A stretch of 49,268 nt of DNA. Origin: Bacillota bacterium. GTDB taxonomy: Bacteria > Bacillota > Clostridia > Peptostreptococcales > Anaerovoracaceae. How positions within the stretch are numbered: position 1 is the first letter of the stretch; each line of letters opens with the position of its first letter. Where the stretch lies: NCBI GenBank assembly GCA_030536355.1, contig JAUNQD010000011.1, positions 1 to 49,268 on the forward strand, in the 5' to 3' direction. Positions 24,627 through 34,053 of the stretch are shown here, piece by piece. A program made the position numbers and the translations under genes. A model generated the notes under the pieces. That model did not search any database and was not told where the DNA came from. It saw only the letters and a list, made by a program, of their open reading frames with translations.

Positions 24627-25313
24627 TTAAATTCTTCTTCTCAATTCTTTCAAGGCCTCAGCGACCCCTCCGACTTCATCTATTATTCCTGCTTCTACCG
24701 CCTCTTTACCAAATAATATCGTACCTACATCATTTGACATATTATCGTTGGCGTTCATCAGATCTATTATGGTTCCTTTCTTTGCTTTCGAATGATCATC
24801 TATAAAATCTACGACTCTTTCCTGTGTCTTCCTCATATAGTCAAACGTAGTTTCAGATGTTATAACAAGTCCTGTAGTCCTTATCGGATGAAGTGTCATA
24901 GTTGCAGTCTTCGAAATAAAAGAATAGTCTGCAGCTACAGCCAACGGGATCCCGATGCTGTGACCGCCTCCCAGCACCAACGATACCGTAGGTTTAGAAA
25001 GAGTTGCTATCATTTCTGCCAAAGCAAGCCCTGCCTCCACATCACCGCCAACCGTATTTAAAATCACCAACAAACCTTTTAGTTTAGGATTTTCTTCTAC
25101 TGCTATCAGCTGTGGTATCAGATGTTCATATTTGGTAGCCTTGCTGTCTGCAGGCAGCACACTATGCCCTTCGACGCTGCCTATGATGTTGATATATTGT
25201 ATATCACTCTCAAAGTCTGTACCTGTCGTAAGCAATCCCAGTTCCTTTATAAGATCTCTCGTGGTTTCATCTCCGACAGGATTTTTTTCTTTTGTTTCTT
25301 CTTTCACTTTCAT
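24627..25313 (-). CDS. tepA: ClpP-like serine protease, TepA family
   Basis: 228 residues from the ATG at 25313, preceded by GAGGAG; the longer TTG start at 25361 has no ribosome binding site. The ClpP/crotonase fold shows LLVILNTVGGDVEAGLALAEMI, the nucleophile motif GGGHSIGIPLAVAAD (Ser119) and MTLHPIR (His142). TepA (YmfB) of Bacillus is a cytosolic ClpP-like protein named for enhancing protein translocation and linked to degradation of spore proteins. It is divergent from ylmC with 58 AT-rich nt between them; in Bacillus the homologues ymxH and tepA also lie in one neighbourhood. Confidence 0.9.
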   Translation of the reverse strand: MKVKEETKEKNPVGDETTRDLIKELGLLTTGTDFESDIQYINIIGSVEGHSVLPADSKATKYEHLIPQLIAVEENPKLKGLLVILNTVGGDVEAGLALAEMIATLSKPTVSLVLGGGHSIGIPLAVAADYSFISKTATMTLHPIRTTGLVITSETTFDYMRKTQERVVDFIDDHSKAKKGTIIDLMNANDNMSNDVGTILFGKEAVEAGIIDEVGGVAEALKELRRRI

Positions 25314-25371
25314 ATACTCCTCTTCAGCATAATAAATATTATTAGTATTATTTACATTCAAGGAGAGTGTT

Positions 25372-25626
25372 ATGCGATTAAGTGAAATAGGTTACAAAGA
25401 GATCGTGGATCTTTCTACCGGCACAAACCACGGTAGATTATCTGATGCCGAAATGGCTTTTGACCGTAAAACAGGCAAAATAAAATCGGTGCTTGCACCA
25501 TCGATACAAAGCACCGGTCTATTCAGAAAAGGTTTTGATGATATGTATGAACTCCCATGGGAGACTATCCTCATAATAGGTGAGGATTTGATCATTTTTC
25601 AGTCACGGCCTTCAAACTGTCTGTAA
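25372..25626 (+). CDS. ylmC: YlmC/YmxH family PRC-barrel sporulation protein
   Basis: 84 residues, the normal size. The opening [37 protein letters not shown] is the PRC-barrel signature of the YlmC/YmxH family, seen in spore-formers. SD GGAGAG with 4-nt spacing. It is one of only two plus-strand genes in the window. Its last 35 nt overlap the 3' end of mtnA on the other strand, and the likely terminator of mtnA lies antisense within it. The function in sporulation is not well defined. Confidence 0.88.
   Translation: MRLSEIGYKEIVDLSTGTNHGRLSDAEMAFDRKTGKIKSVLAPSIQSTGLFRKGFDDMYELPWETILIIGEDLIIFQSRPSNCL
25476..25516 (-). terminator. Probable mtnA terminator inside ylmC
   Basis: Perfect 8-bp stem CGGTGCTT (25487-25494) / AAGCACCG (25509-25516), 14-nt loop, then ATTTTATTTTG on the minus strand, about 75 nt after the mtnA stop. 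It lies within the opposing ylmC coding sequence, so mtnA mRNA would be partly antisense to ylmC. Confidence 0.5.
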
Positions 25627-26701
25627 AAGGCGGCCTGCAGATCCCTTTTTCAGTGATGATCGCTGTGATAAGCTCATGATCAGTCACATCGAATGCAGGG
25701 TTGTAGCATTTGACATCTTCAAGCGCCATAGGCTGCTCATAGAATTTTTCCTTGATCTCAGCCGGATCACGAAGTTCTATAGGGATATCTTCTCCCGTAG
25801 GACAATCCATATCTATCGTCGATGTAGGTCCCAACACATAAAAAGGCACGCCATAATGCTTAGCAAGTATAGCTACTCCTGAAGTACCTATTTTATTGGC
25901 AGTGTCACCATTGGCAGCCACTCTGTCGCATCCTACGAAGCACGCCTGCACCCAGCCGTTTTTCATGACCATGGAGGCCATATTATCACATATAAGTGTA
26001 ACATCCACACCGGCTTCATGAAGTTCATATGTAGTGAGTCTTGCGCCCTGAAGCAAAGGTCTTGTTTCATCGGCAAAAACCTTGAATTCAAAGCCTCGCT
26101 CTTTCCCTAGAAGTATAGGACCGAGAGCTGTCCCATATCTTGAAGTGGCCAGAGGCCCTGCATTGCAGTGTGTAAGTATGCCGTCGCCATCTTTCACCAA
26201 ACTAAGTCCGAATTCAGATATGGCCTTGCACATTTCTATATCTTCATTATGGATAGCGATAGCCTCTTCGCGCATCACCTCAGCCAGCCTGCTGTAACCA
26301 ACATTGGCTCTGATATCTCCTGTCATTCTCACCTTCTGCATTTCAACACGAGCTGCCATAAGCACTCTGTCTACAGCCCATGCTAAATTAACGGCAGTAG
26401 GTCTGGATGATTTGAGATATTCACCATGCCGTTTCATGTTCTCAATGAAAACCTCATCAGCTACGCCTGTACCACAGCAGCCGCTTATGGGTTTATATGA
26501 AGCCTCCTTCTGTGCCAGAACTGCCATGCAGTATGCCGCATATATACCTATGGCAGGAGCACCTCTGACCCTCAAATGAAATATAGCATCATACATCTCT
26601 TCAGGTGTTTCCTGACTGATATATTTGACCTGATTAGGCAAAAGGCTCTGGTCTAAAATGACCACAGCCTTTTTATCATCACTTAATTTTATATTTACCA
26701 T
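25592..26701 (-). CDS. mtnA: S-methyl-5-thioribose-1-phosphate isomerase (MtnA/eIF2B-alpha family)
   Basis: 369 residues from the ATG at 26701, 4 nt after the permease stop; no close Shine-Dalgarno, so coupling to the upstream gene is likely. Family motifs: [15 protein letters not shown] (45-59), [22 protein letters not shown] with catalytic Cys179, and [16 protein letters not shown] with Asp259, spaced as Cys160 and Asp240 of the Bacillus enzyme. It converts methylthioribose-1-phosphate to methylthioribulose-1-phosphate in methionine salvage. No mtnK, mtnB or mtnN is in the window. Co-transcription with an amino-acid permease hints at methionine or thio-sugar supply (inference). Ribose-1,5-bisphosphate isomerase is a possible alternative activity of the family. 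Confidence 0.88.
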   Translation of the reverse strand: MVNIKLSDDKKAVVILDQSLLPNQVKYISQETPEEMYDAIFHLRVRGAPAIGIYAAYCMAVLAQKEASYKPISGCCGTGVADEVFIENMKRHGEYLKSSRPTAVNLAWAVDRVLMAARVEMQKVRMTGDIRANVGYSRLAEVMREEAIAIHNEDIEMCKAISEFGLSLVKDGDGILTHCNAGPLATSRYGTALGPILLGKERGFEFKVFADETRPLLQGARLTTYELHEAGVDVTLICDNMASMVMKNGWVQACFVGCDRVAANGDTANKIGTSGVAILAKHYGVPFYVLGPTSTIDMDCPTGEDIPIELRDPAEIKEKFYEQPMALEDVKCYNPAFDVTDHELITAIITEKGICRPPFTDSLKAVTEK

Positions 26702-26705
26702 ATAA

Positions 26706-28073
26706 TTATTCAAGACCTTCTTTTTTCTTCGCAAAGAAAGCACCTATAACCATGATTACCGCAAATACGATCAAGTAGTAGATTACTGCCTGTCCGTGTG
26801 AGAATACAGCAGCGATCATCATAAATGCACTTCCTGCTATGGAAAGTGCAGGTGCAATGAATCTATCAAATCCATTCCATTCCTTTTCTCTCTTCATTAT
26901 CATGAAGAAGATAGGGATGTAAAGGGCATAGATAGTTATGATCGGTAATTCGGATGTATCGAAGCAGAACGGTCCGAACCATCCTTCTGTCAGATTTGCA
27001 CCATAGAAGTACATCATCCAGAATCCGCAGAGAAGTACGCCAAATGCTGATGAGCTTGCAGGCATATTTGTAACAGGGTCAACCTGCTTGAAGATATCAG
27101 GTCTAGGTCCTACATTTCTGGATCCCAGTGCATATAATCCTCTAACACATCCCAGCATAAGTCCGTTCAGTGTTCCTGCACATGAAATTACGATAAATAC
27201 GAATACAACTGTTCCGCCTACGCTTGAGAATACATTAGCAAATGCAATCTTGGCGCCGGCTTCACCGCCTGCCATCATTACTTCGTTTTCAACAGCACCT
27301 GCAAGACCTACATAGTATAACAGGTATGTAATCATAATGATGAATGTTCCACCTACCAGTGCTCTAGGCAGATTTTTCTTGGCATCCTTGAGTTCTGAAT
27401 TGATCGAAGTCGCAATGATCCAACCTTCGTATGCGAATGCTGTAGCACATACTGCAGTAAACAGAATTGTTGCTGTTCCGCCAAGTTCATCTGCAGGGAT
27501 AGCAACTTCACTGAAGTTCTGCATTGTCAGTCCGCTGCTCAGACCCTTGATAGTTCCAACGATAGCCATCAGATAAAGAGGAATCATCTTGATCGCAGTT
27601 GTTGAAACCTGGAATTTACCTGCAACGATCGGCGACAGGTAGTTGAGAGCAAAGCTTCCGATGAGAAGGAATGCTGCGATAACCATACATGAGCCGCTTG
27701 TGATATCCCATCCTAAAAGAACGCAGAAGTATCTTGCTGTAACCCATGCAAGTACAGATGTAAGTGTAGGGTAATAAATAATTGCTAAAAACCAGCCAAC
27801 GTAATATCCGTATTTTGGTCCTAATGCAGCTTCTGCATAGTCTACAATACCGTTAACTTTTTCATACTTTGTAGCCATTTTTGCAAAGGTGTATGCACAT
27901 ACGATCATGATGCATCCGCCGATGATCCAGGCTAAAATTCCCAGCGGTAAATTGCCGCCTGTGCTCAGCAGTATCTTCTCAGCCTTGAAGAATACCCCTG
28001 ATCCGATTACTATACCGACTACCATAGCTATAGCTGTGATGAGTCCGTATCTCTTGTTTAATGTGTTTTCCAT
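26706..28073 (-). CDS. APC-family amino acid permease/exchanger (LAT/SteT-like)
   Basis: 455 residues with about 12 membrane helices. Helix 1 has [20 protein letters not shown], the GSGVF motif of the L-amino-acid transporter branch; [35 protein letters not shown] is the typical helix 6-7 region. SteT-like proteins exchange serine and threonine; substrate here is uncertain. SD GAGGTG and a clear promoter precede it. It heads a two-gene operon with mtnA. It is only distantly similar to the permease at the left edge. Confidence 0.9.
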   Translation of the reverse strand: MENTLNKRYGLITAIAMVVGIVIGSGVFFKAEKILLSTGGNLPLGILAWIIGGCIMIVCAYTFAKMATKYEKVNGIVDYAEAALGPKYGYYVGWFLAIIYYPTLTSVLAWVTARYFCVLLGWDITSGSCMVIAAFLLIGSFALNYLSPIVAGKFQVSTTAIKMIPLYLMAIVGTIKGLSSGLTMQNFSEVAIPADELGGTATILFTAVCATAFAYEGWIIATSINSELKDAKKNLPRALVGGTFIIMITYLLYYVGLAGAVENEVMMAGGEAGAKIAFANVFSSVGGTVVFVFIVISCAGTLNGLMLGCVRGLYALGSRNVGPRPDIFKQVDPVTNMPASSSAFGVLLCGFWMMYFYGANLTEGWFGPFCFDTSELPIITIYALYIPIFFMIMKREKEWNGFDRFIAPALSIAGSAFMMIAAVFSHGQAVIYYLIVFAVIMVIGAFFAKKKEGLE

Positions 28074-28114
28074 TTTGACACCTCGAATATAACTTAAATT
28101 TTACTACAAACTTA

Positions 28115-28143
28115 ACTATACAATATTCTACCGTATAAATCAA
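28115..28143 (-). promoter_or_regulatory. Promoter of the permease-mtnA operon
   Basis: TTGATT (28138-28143), 17-nt spacer, TATAGT (28115-28120), about 42 nt before the ATG and directly after the upstream terminator. Confidence 0.68.
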
Positions 28144-28193
28144 TTCAAAAATCCCGCCTAAGCAAGGTTTTAACCTGCTTTGAGCGGGATTTT
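28143..28193 (-). terminator. Terminator of the yqf-era-ppdK-yhbY operon
   Basis: Outer arms AAAATCCCGC (28148-28157) and complement (28184-28193), with a second inner stem AAGCA/TGCTT plus GGTT/AACC, followed on the minus strand by TTTTTGA. It starts 10 nt after the yhbY stop. Confidence 0.9.
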
Positions 28194-28202
28194 ATCACTT
28201 TT

Positions 28203-28496
28203 TTATCTTGGCAGTACGATCTGAGGATCCTCTTTGGCTCTTCTGTAAAGAGTAAACTTCCTTCCTATTGCCTGAACGAATTCAGCGCCCAGGATCTTTG
28301 CCATCTCATTGGCCGTTTCCTTAGGCTCCAAGAGACTGCTCTCCTGTATTTTCACCTTAACAAGTTCTCTCGATTCCAGCAATCTGTCCATCTCGCTAAA
28401 GATGTTTTCAGTCAGATCGCTTTTGCCGATATAAACAAGGGGATCTAGATCATGTGCCAATTTTCTTAAATAACTTCTCTGTTTACTTGTGATCAT
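28203..28496 (-). CDS. yhbY: YhbY-type RNA-binding protein (CRM domain)
   Basis: 97 residues, the usual size. MITSKQRSYLRKLAHDLDPLVYIGKSDLTENIFSEM and the end AIGRKFTLYRRAKED match the CRM domain, an IF3-C-like fold that binds pre-50S ribosomes. The family motif GKxGLT reads GKSDLT. It is last in the long operon, 17 nt after ppdK. Confidence 0.9.
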   Translation of the reverse strand: MITSKQRSYLRKLAHDLDPLVYIGKSDLTENIFSEMDRLLESRELVKVKIQESSLLEPKETANEMAKILGAEFVQAIGRKFTLYRRAKEDPQIVLPR

Positions 28497-28513
28497 TTAC
28501 TGTTGTTTCTTCC

Positions 28514-31135
28514 TTATTTTGATTTGATAGCTGCCTGTGCTGCTGCAAGTCTTGCGATAGGCACTCTGAATGGTGAGCATGATACATACTGCAGACCTAC
28601 ATTGTGGCAGAATTCGATTGACTTAGGTTCACCGCCGTGTTCACCGCAGATACCCAGCTTGATGTTAGGTCTTGTCTGCTTACCAAGTTCTACAGCCATC
28701 TTAACCAGTTTTCCAACGCCTGTCTGGTCGATGCTCTGGAACGGATCGTCTTCGAATATTCCCTTGTCACCATATTCCTTGATGATCTTGCCTGTGTCAT
28801 CTCTTGAGAATCCGAATGTCATCTGAGTCAGGTCGTTAGTACCGAATGAGAAGAATTCAGCTTCCTGAGCGATTTCGTCTGCAGTCAGAGCAGCTCTAGG
28901 GATTTCGATCATAGTACCTACCAGGTAATCGAACTTAACGCCTTCTCTTTCCATAACCTTTTCAACTGTCTTAACAACTGTAGCCTTAACATCAGCCAGT
29001 TCCTTAACGAGTCCTACCAGCGGGATCATGATTTCAGGAACGATATCAAGACCTTTTTCCTTTCTCACTTCGATAGCAGCCATGATGATCGCTTCTGCCT
29101 GCATTTCAGCGATTTCAGGATATGTAACGGCAAGACGACATCCTCTGTGTCCCAGCATTGGGTTGAACTCATGGAGTTCTTCAGCCTTCTTAGCCAGCTT
29201 TTCGTATGGAACATTGATCTGTTCACCCAGTTCTCTAAGTTCCTCATCAGTATGTGGAATGAACTCGTGGAGAGGTGGGTCGAGGAGTCTGATAGTTACA
29301 GGTCTGTCTTCCATAACTTCATAGATTCCCTTGAAGTCTCCCTGCTGATAAGGCAGCAGGAACTTGAGAGCTTCTCTTCTTTCTTCTTCTGTATCTGCCA
29401 TGATCATTCTTCTTATGGCAGGGATTCTTTCTTCTTCGAAGAACATGTGCTCAGTTCTGCAAAGTCCGATACCTTCAGCTCCGAAATCAACTGCCTGCTT
29501 TGCATCTCTAGGATTGTCAGCATTAGTTCTTACCTTCATAGTTCTGATTTCATCAGCCCATGCCATGATCTTGCCAAAGTCACCTGATAATTCAGGGGCT
29601 ACAGTCTTTACCTGACCCTTCAGTACATCACCTGCAGTACCATCAAGTGAGATATAGTCGCCTTCTGCGAATACGTATTCACCGATAGCAAGTGTCTTAG
29701 CTTCTTCATTTACTTTTATTTCAGCACAGCCTGATACGCAGCACTTACCCATACCTCTTGCAACTACTGCTGCGTGGGAAGTCATGCCGCCTCTTGCAGT
29801 CAGGATACCTTCTGCGGCAACCATACCTGCCAGGTCTTCAGGTGAAGTTTCAAGTCTAACCAGGATAACCTTTTCTCCGTTAGCTGCAGCTGCCACGGCA
29901 TCTTCAGCATTGAAGTAGATCTTACCTGTTGCTGCACCAGGAGATGCAGGCAGACCCTTAGCCAGCTTTTCTGCAGCCTTCAGCTCTGCGGCGTCGAACA
30001 TCGGATGGAGCAGCTGATCGATCTGAGCAGGTTCTATTCTCATTACTGCAGTTTCCTTATCGATAAGACCTTCTGCTTCCATGTCAACTGCGATCTTAAC
30101 AGCAGCAGCAGCAGTTCTCTTACCGTTTCTTGTCTGCAGCATGAAGAGTTTTTCTCTTTCAACTGTGAATTCCATATCCTGCATATCCTTGTAATGGTTT
30201 TCAAGGAGATCTGCGATCCTTACGAATTCCTTATAAACTTCAGGGAATGTTTCAGCCATTTCTGAAATAGGCTGAGGTGTTCTGATACCTGCAACTACGT
30301 CTTCACCCTGTGCATTTACCAGGAATTCACCAAACAGCTTGTTTTCACCGTTGGCAGCATTTCTTGTGAATGCTACACCTGTACCGGAAGTGTCGCCCAT
30401 GTTACCGAATACCATGGACTGTACGTTTACTGCAGTACCGATGCTGTCAGGGATCTCATTGAGCTTTCTGTAAAGGATAGCTCTGTCATTGTTCCATGAT
30501 CTGAATACAGCCTTAACAGCTTCCATCAGCTGGTCCTTAGGTTCCTGAGGGAAGTCTCTTCCCATTTCAGCCTTAACGAGAGCCTTATAATCTACGATGA
30601 TAGCCTGAAGATCTTCAGTAGTCAGGTCAACGTCTGATTCCACGCCTTTTTCTTCTTTCTTGCCTTCGAAGATAGCATCAAATTTGCTCTTGGAGATTTC
30701 CATTACAACGTCTCCGAACATCTGGATGAATCTTCTGTAGCTGTCATATGCAAAACGAGGATTTTCAGTAAGCTTAGCCATTCCTTCAACTGTTTCGTCA
30801 TTGAGACCCAGATTGAGGATAGTATCCATCATTCCCGGCATTGAGATCTTAGCACCTGATCTTACTGAAACCAGCAGAGGGTTCTCAACGGAACCGAACT
30901 TCTTACCTGTAACGTTTTCAAGTTCTTCCAGCTTTTCAAAGATGGATGCAACGATGTCTTCGCCGATTGTCTTGCCTTCTTCGTAATATCTGTTGCATGC
31001 TTCAGTAGTAACAGTGAAGCCAAAAGGTACAGGCAGACCGATCTTAGTCATTTCTGCCAGGTTAGCACCTTTACCGCCCAAAAGGTCTTTCATATCCTTT
31101 GAGCCTTCGTTAAATGAATAAACAAACTTTTTCAT
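28514..31135 (-). CDS. ppdK: Pyruvate, phosphate dikinase
   Basis: 873 residues, full length. KKFVYSFNEGSKDMKDLLGGKGANLAEMTKIGLPVP opens the ATP-grasp domain; GGMTSHAAVVARGMGKCCVSG holds the phosphorylated histidine of the swivelling domain; the PEP domain ends with GTNDLTQMTFGFSRDD and GICGEHGG. It interconverts pyruvate, ATP and Pi with PEP, AMP and PPi, serving gluconeogenesis or PPi-linked glycolysis beside PfkA. The ATG at 31135 is preferred; a TTG three codons earlier sits nearer to the AGGAG. Regulation by a PpdK regulatory protein (yqfL), often adjacent, is not seen here. Confidence 0.96.
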   Translation of the reverse strand: MKKFVYSFNEGSKDMKDLLGGKGANLAEMTKIGLPVPFGFTVTTEACNRYYEEGKTIGEDIVASIFEKLEELENVTGKKFGSVENPLLVSVRSGAKISMPGMMDTILNLGLNDETVEGMAKLTENPRFAYDSYRRFIQMFGDVVMEISKSKFDAIFEGKKEEKGVESDVDLTTEDLQAIIVDYKALVKAEMGRDFPQEPKDQLMEAVKAVFRSWNNDRAILYRKLNEIPDSIGTAVNVQSMVFGNMGDTSGTGVAFTRNAANGENKLFGEFLVNAQGEDVVAGIRTPQPISEMAETFPEVYKEFVRIADLLENHYKDMQDMEFTVEREKLFMLQTRNGKRTAAAAVKIAVDMEAEGLIDKETAVMRIEPAQIDQLLHPMFDAAELKAAEKLAKGLPASPGAATGKIYFNAEDAVAAAANGEKVILVRLETSPEDLAGMVAAEGILTARGGMTSHAAVVARGMGKCCVSGCAEIKVNEEAKTLAIGEYVFAEGDYISLDGTAGDVLKGQVKTVAPELSGDFGKIMAWADEIRTMKVRTNADNPRDAKQAVDFGAEGIGLCRTEHMFFEEERIPAIRRMIMADTEEERREALKFLLPYQQGDFKGIYEVMEDRPVTIRLLDPPLHEFIPHTDEELRELGEQINVPYEKLAKKAEELHEFNPMLGHRGCRLAVTYPEIAEMQAEAIIMAAIEVRKEKGLDIVPEIMIPLVGLVKELADVKATVVKTVEKVMEREGVKFDYLVGTMIEIPRAALTADEIAQEAEFFSFGTNDLTQMTFGFSRDDTGKIIKEYGDKGIFEDDPFQSIDQTGVGKLVKMAVELGKQTRPNIKLGICGEHGGEPKSIEFCHNVGLQYVSCSPFRVPIARLAAAQAAIKSK

Positions 31136-31189
31136 TCTTCTCAACTTCTCCTCTTAATATTTATTAAAATTTATTTATAATCGCTCGGA

Positions 31190-32611
31190 TTAAAATACCA
31201 GTCTTTCTTCGATGTATGCTCTTACCTGATCAACAGGGATCCTGATCTGTTCCATAGTATCTCTGTCTCTGATAGTAACGCATCCATCTGTTTCTGTATC
31301 GAAGTCTACACAGATCGAGAATGGAGTACCGATCTCATCTTCTCTTCTGTATCTCTTACCGATAGAGCCTGTAACATCGTAATCTACAGGGAAGTACTTC
31401 ACCAGTTCTTCATAGATAGGTTCAGCTACAGGACCCAGCTTCTTAGCCAGAGGCAATACTGCTGCCTTATAAGGCGCCAGTGCAGGATGCAGTCTCAGAA
31501 CTGTTCTCACATCTTCTTTGCCATTGGCATCTGTAAGCACTTCTTCATCATAAGCATCTGTCAGGAACGCCAGAGCCACACGGTCTGCTCCAAGTGAAGG
31601 TTCGATACAGTACGGAACATATTTTTCGTTAGTTTCAGGATCCAGATAGCTCATATCCTGGCCTGAATGTTCCATATGCTGTCTCAAGTCAAAGTCAGTT
31701 CTGTCAGCAATACCCCACAGTTCGCCCCATCCGAATGGGAACAGATACTCGATATCTGTAGTCGCGTTGCTGTAGTGTGACAGTTCTTCCTGTTCATGGT
31801 CTCTCAGCTTGATATTTTCTTCCTTCATGCCCAGTGACTTAAGGAAGTTTACGCAATAATCTTTCCAGTATGCGAACCATTCCAGGTCAGTTCCCGGTGC
31901 ACAGAAGAATTCCAGTTCCATCTGTTCGAATTCTCTTGTTCTGAATGTGAAGTTGCCCGGTGTGATCTCATTTCTGAATGACTTACCAACCTGAGCGATA
32001 CCAAAAGGCACTTTCTTTCTTGAAGTTCTCTGTACGCTCTTGAAGTTTACAAAGATACCCTGAGCAGTTTCAGGTCTCAGGAAGATCTCTGACTTGGAAT
32101 CTTCAGTTACGCCCTGGAATGTCTTGAACATCAGATTGAACTGTCTGATTCCTGTATAATCTACTTTGCCGCAGTCAGGACATGGGATTCCCTTTTCTGC
32201 GATAAACGCTTCCAGCTTCTCATTTGACCATCCGTCTACAGTGATATCTTCGATACCCTGTTCCTTCAGCCATCCTTCGATAAGCTGGTCGGCTCTGAAT
32301 CTTGATTTACAAGCCTTGCAGTCGATCAGCGGGTCAGCAAATCCGCCAACATGTCCCGATGCTACCCAAGTCTGTGGGTTCATCAGGATAGCTGCATCCA
32401 GACCTACATTGTACTTGGATTCCTGTACGAACTTTCTCCACCATGCCTTCTTGACATTGTTTTTGAATTCAACGCCCAGCGGACCATAGTCCCATGTGTT
32501 GGCCAGTCCTCCGTAGATTTCTGAACCCGGGAAGATGAATCCTCTGTTCTTGCAAAGTGCAACCAGTTTTTCCATTGTTACTTTTCTGCTCATGTTATCT
32601 TGTTTCTCCAT
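31190..32611 (-). CDS. glyS: Glycyl-tRNA synthetase, single-chain type
   Basis: 473 residues, alpha2-type class II enzyme. Motifs: [29 protein letters not shown], the zinc knuckle CKACKSRF...CPDCGK, motif 2 [26 protein letters not shown], motif 3 [14 protein letters not shown] and the anticodon-binding C-terminus. The ATG at 32611 has no Shine-Dalgarno; the ATG at 32593 ([11 protein letters not shown]) follows GGAG and may be the true start. No T-box leader is possible in the 17-nt gap, so it depends on operon transcription. Confidence 0.95.
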   Translation of the reverse strand: MEKQDNMSRKVTMEKLVALCKNRGFIFPGSEIYGGLANTWDYGPLGVEFKNNVKKAWWRKFVQESKYNVGLDAAILMNPQTWVASGHVGGFADPLIDCKACKSRFRADQLIEGWLKEQGIEDITVDGWSNEKLEAFIAEKGIPCPDCGKVDYTGIRQFNLMFKTFQGVTEDSKSEIFLRPETAQGIFVNFKSVQRTSRKKVPFGIAQVGKSFRNEITPGNFTFRTREFEQMELEFFCAPGTDLEWFAYWKDYCVNFLKSLGMKEENIKLRDHEQEELSHYSNATTDIEYLFPFGWGELWGIADRTDFDLRQHMEHSGQDMSYLDPETNEKYVPYCIEPSLGADRVALAFLTDAYDEEVLTDANGKEDVRTVLRLHPALAPYKAAVLPLAKKLGPVAEPIYEELVKYFPVDYDVTGSIGKRYRREDEIGTPFSICVDFDTETDGCVTIRDRDTMEQIRIPVDQVRAYIEERLVF

Positions 32612-32628
32612 TTAAAAATATATTTATT

Positions 32629-33288
32629 TTATTTTTCGTCTTCTACTTTGATTTCGATTTCTGTATCTTCTTCATCTTCTTCGAAGCACTCTGAAAAATC
32701 AAATTCCTCTTCATCGATCTTGATCTTGTCAGCAGCCTTATCTACTACTTCTTCAGCTTTTTCCTTACCCTTTTCATAGAGTTCTTCAGCCTTTTCCTTG
32801 CTCTTTTCGTAGAGATCAGCGCTCTTTACTTTAACTTCGCTCATAAAATCGTTGCTCTTTTCTGCAACAGTTCCCATAGCATCTGTAACGGCATCGCTCA
32901 CATCGATGATAGTTCCGTCAGTCTTAACGACTTCGATCACACATTTGAATCCAAATGCCGCAACCACACCTACTACTGAAGCGATAGGCGCGATAACCAC
33001 ACCTACAAGACCTGCATTCACAGGAACGTTCAGTATCAGCTCGCCATCCTTCTTCACCTGGATCTTAGCTACGTTACCCTTCTTCACCAGTTCCTTGATG
33101 CTTGCGAAAAGAGCTTCGCCTTTCTGACCGAAGCCTCTGCCCTTCTGTCCTGCATTAACAGTTTCTTCGATCGCGATGATAGCATCTACCACACTGCCTT
33201 CAGCTTCTTCCAGTGCAGCCTTAGCTTCTGCATAAGTTACCCCTGTTCTGTCCTTAACCAGTTCGATCTTCTCTAAAGTGATTTCCAT
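32629..33288 (-). CDS. DUF4342 protein with UBA-like N-terminus
   Basis: 219 residues. EKIELVKDRTGVTYAEAKAALEEAEGSVVDAIIAIE is a UBA/TS-N-like three-helix domain. A basic segment and a short hydrophobic stretch VNAGLVGVVIAPIASVVGVVAAFGF (about 91-115) follow, as in DUF4342. The C-terminal third is a coiled-coil-like run of SKEKAEELYEKGKEKAEEVVDKA repeats ending in a very acidic tail. SD AGGAGG. It lies between recO and glyS, where Clostridia often have no gene. Function is unknown; a membrane-associated protein-binding role is possible. Confidence 0.75.
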   Translation of the reverse strand: MEITLEKIELVKDRTGVTYAEAKAALEEAEGSVVDAIIAIEETVNAGQKGRGFGQKGEALFASIKELVKKGNVAKIQVKKDGELILNVPVNAGLVGVVIAPIASVVGVVAAFGFKCVIEVVKTDGTIIDVSDAVTDAMGTVAEKSNDFMSEVKVKSADLYEKSKEKAEELYEKGKEKAEEVVDKAADKIKIDEEEFDFSECFEEDEEDTEIEIKVEDEK

Positions 33289-33304
33289 AGTCTACCTCCT
33301 ATTT

Positions 33305-34051
33305 TTATACGAGCTTCTCGCTCTTCAGTTCTGAAATATCCAGATAATGGGCTGCATAATCTCTCACGAGCTTCTGAAGCAGCCTGCCGGTGTCCTCTTT
33401 AAGTGCTAGATTTTCTATACTTTTAAGTGGATTTACCGTAAAATACCTTAATATATTCACTATACCAAATCCGTCATCATAAATCAATGAATCCATGTCT
33501 GAATTTTGAATATTTTTTAGACAATTCTCACATATGATCCCGCCGTCCTTGACACTGAAAGCAGCAGCCTTGTTCTTCTCTCCGCATACCGTGCACCTTT
33601 CCAGCTCAGGCATTATGCCCAGGTACCTGAAAAGCTTTACCTGATATGCCAAAACCAAGGTGCCGATGGCCTTTTCTCTCGTTTCAAGCATATCAAAAAA
33701 CTCGGTCAGAAGCCTGAACACCGCAGGAGCCGGCACTTCTTCTGCCAGTGCTTTCTCGGTGAATTCGAGAACATATGCCCCGTTCATGTATTTGTCTACA
33801 TCTTCTCCTATCTTGTAGTAGCTCTTTATCACCTCGGCGCTGTTGATGTTATAGCTTTCACGATTCTTATACATTTCGTACCGGCCGTGAGTGAACGGTT
33901 TCAATGCCAAAGAGCTTTTGCTCCTGCCCTTATCTCCGATACCGGTCCCCGCACTTATCTTGCCGTACTTTTTTGAAAACAGCAGTATCATCTTTCGCCC
34001 ATATGAAGTTTTGACTTGTCTCAGCACGATGGCTTCAGTATCTGTAAGCAA
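33305..34051 (-). CDS. recO: DNA repair protein RecO
   Basis: 248 residues: N-terminal OB-fold (TEAIVLRQVKTSYGRKMILLFSKKYGKISAGTGI), helical core, and a zinc site with C153, C156, C174 and C177. RecO loads RecA with RecF and RecR. The start is a TTG at 34051, 2 nt after the era stop and 11 nt after AAGGAG. Confidence 0.93.
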   Translation of the reverse strand: MLTDTEAIVLRQVKTSYGRKMILLFSKKYGKISAGTGIGDKGRSKSSLALKPFTHGRYEMYKNRESYNINSAEVIKSYYKIGEDVDKYMNGAYVLEFTEKALAEEVPAPAVFRLLTEFFDMLETREKAIGTLVLAYQVKLFRYLGIMPELERCTVCGEKNKAAAFSVKDGGIICENCLKNIQNSDMDSLIYDDGFGIVNILRYFTVNPLKSIENLALKEDTGRLLQKLVRDYAAHYLDISELKSEKLV

Positions 34052-34053
34052 TT

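Noticed and set aside
25314..25361. TTG start of tepA 16 codons upstream
   Set aside because: No ribosome binding site, and the extension covers the shared promoter region with ylmC; the ATG at 25313 has GAGGAG.
32612..32628. T-box riboswitch before glyS
   Set aside because: Only 17 nt separate the two genes, far too short.
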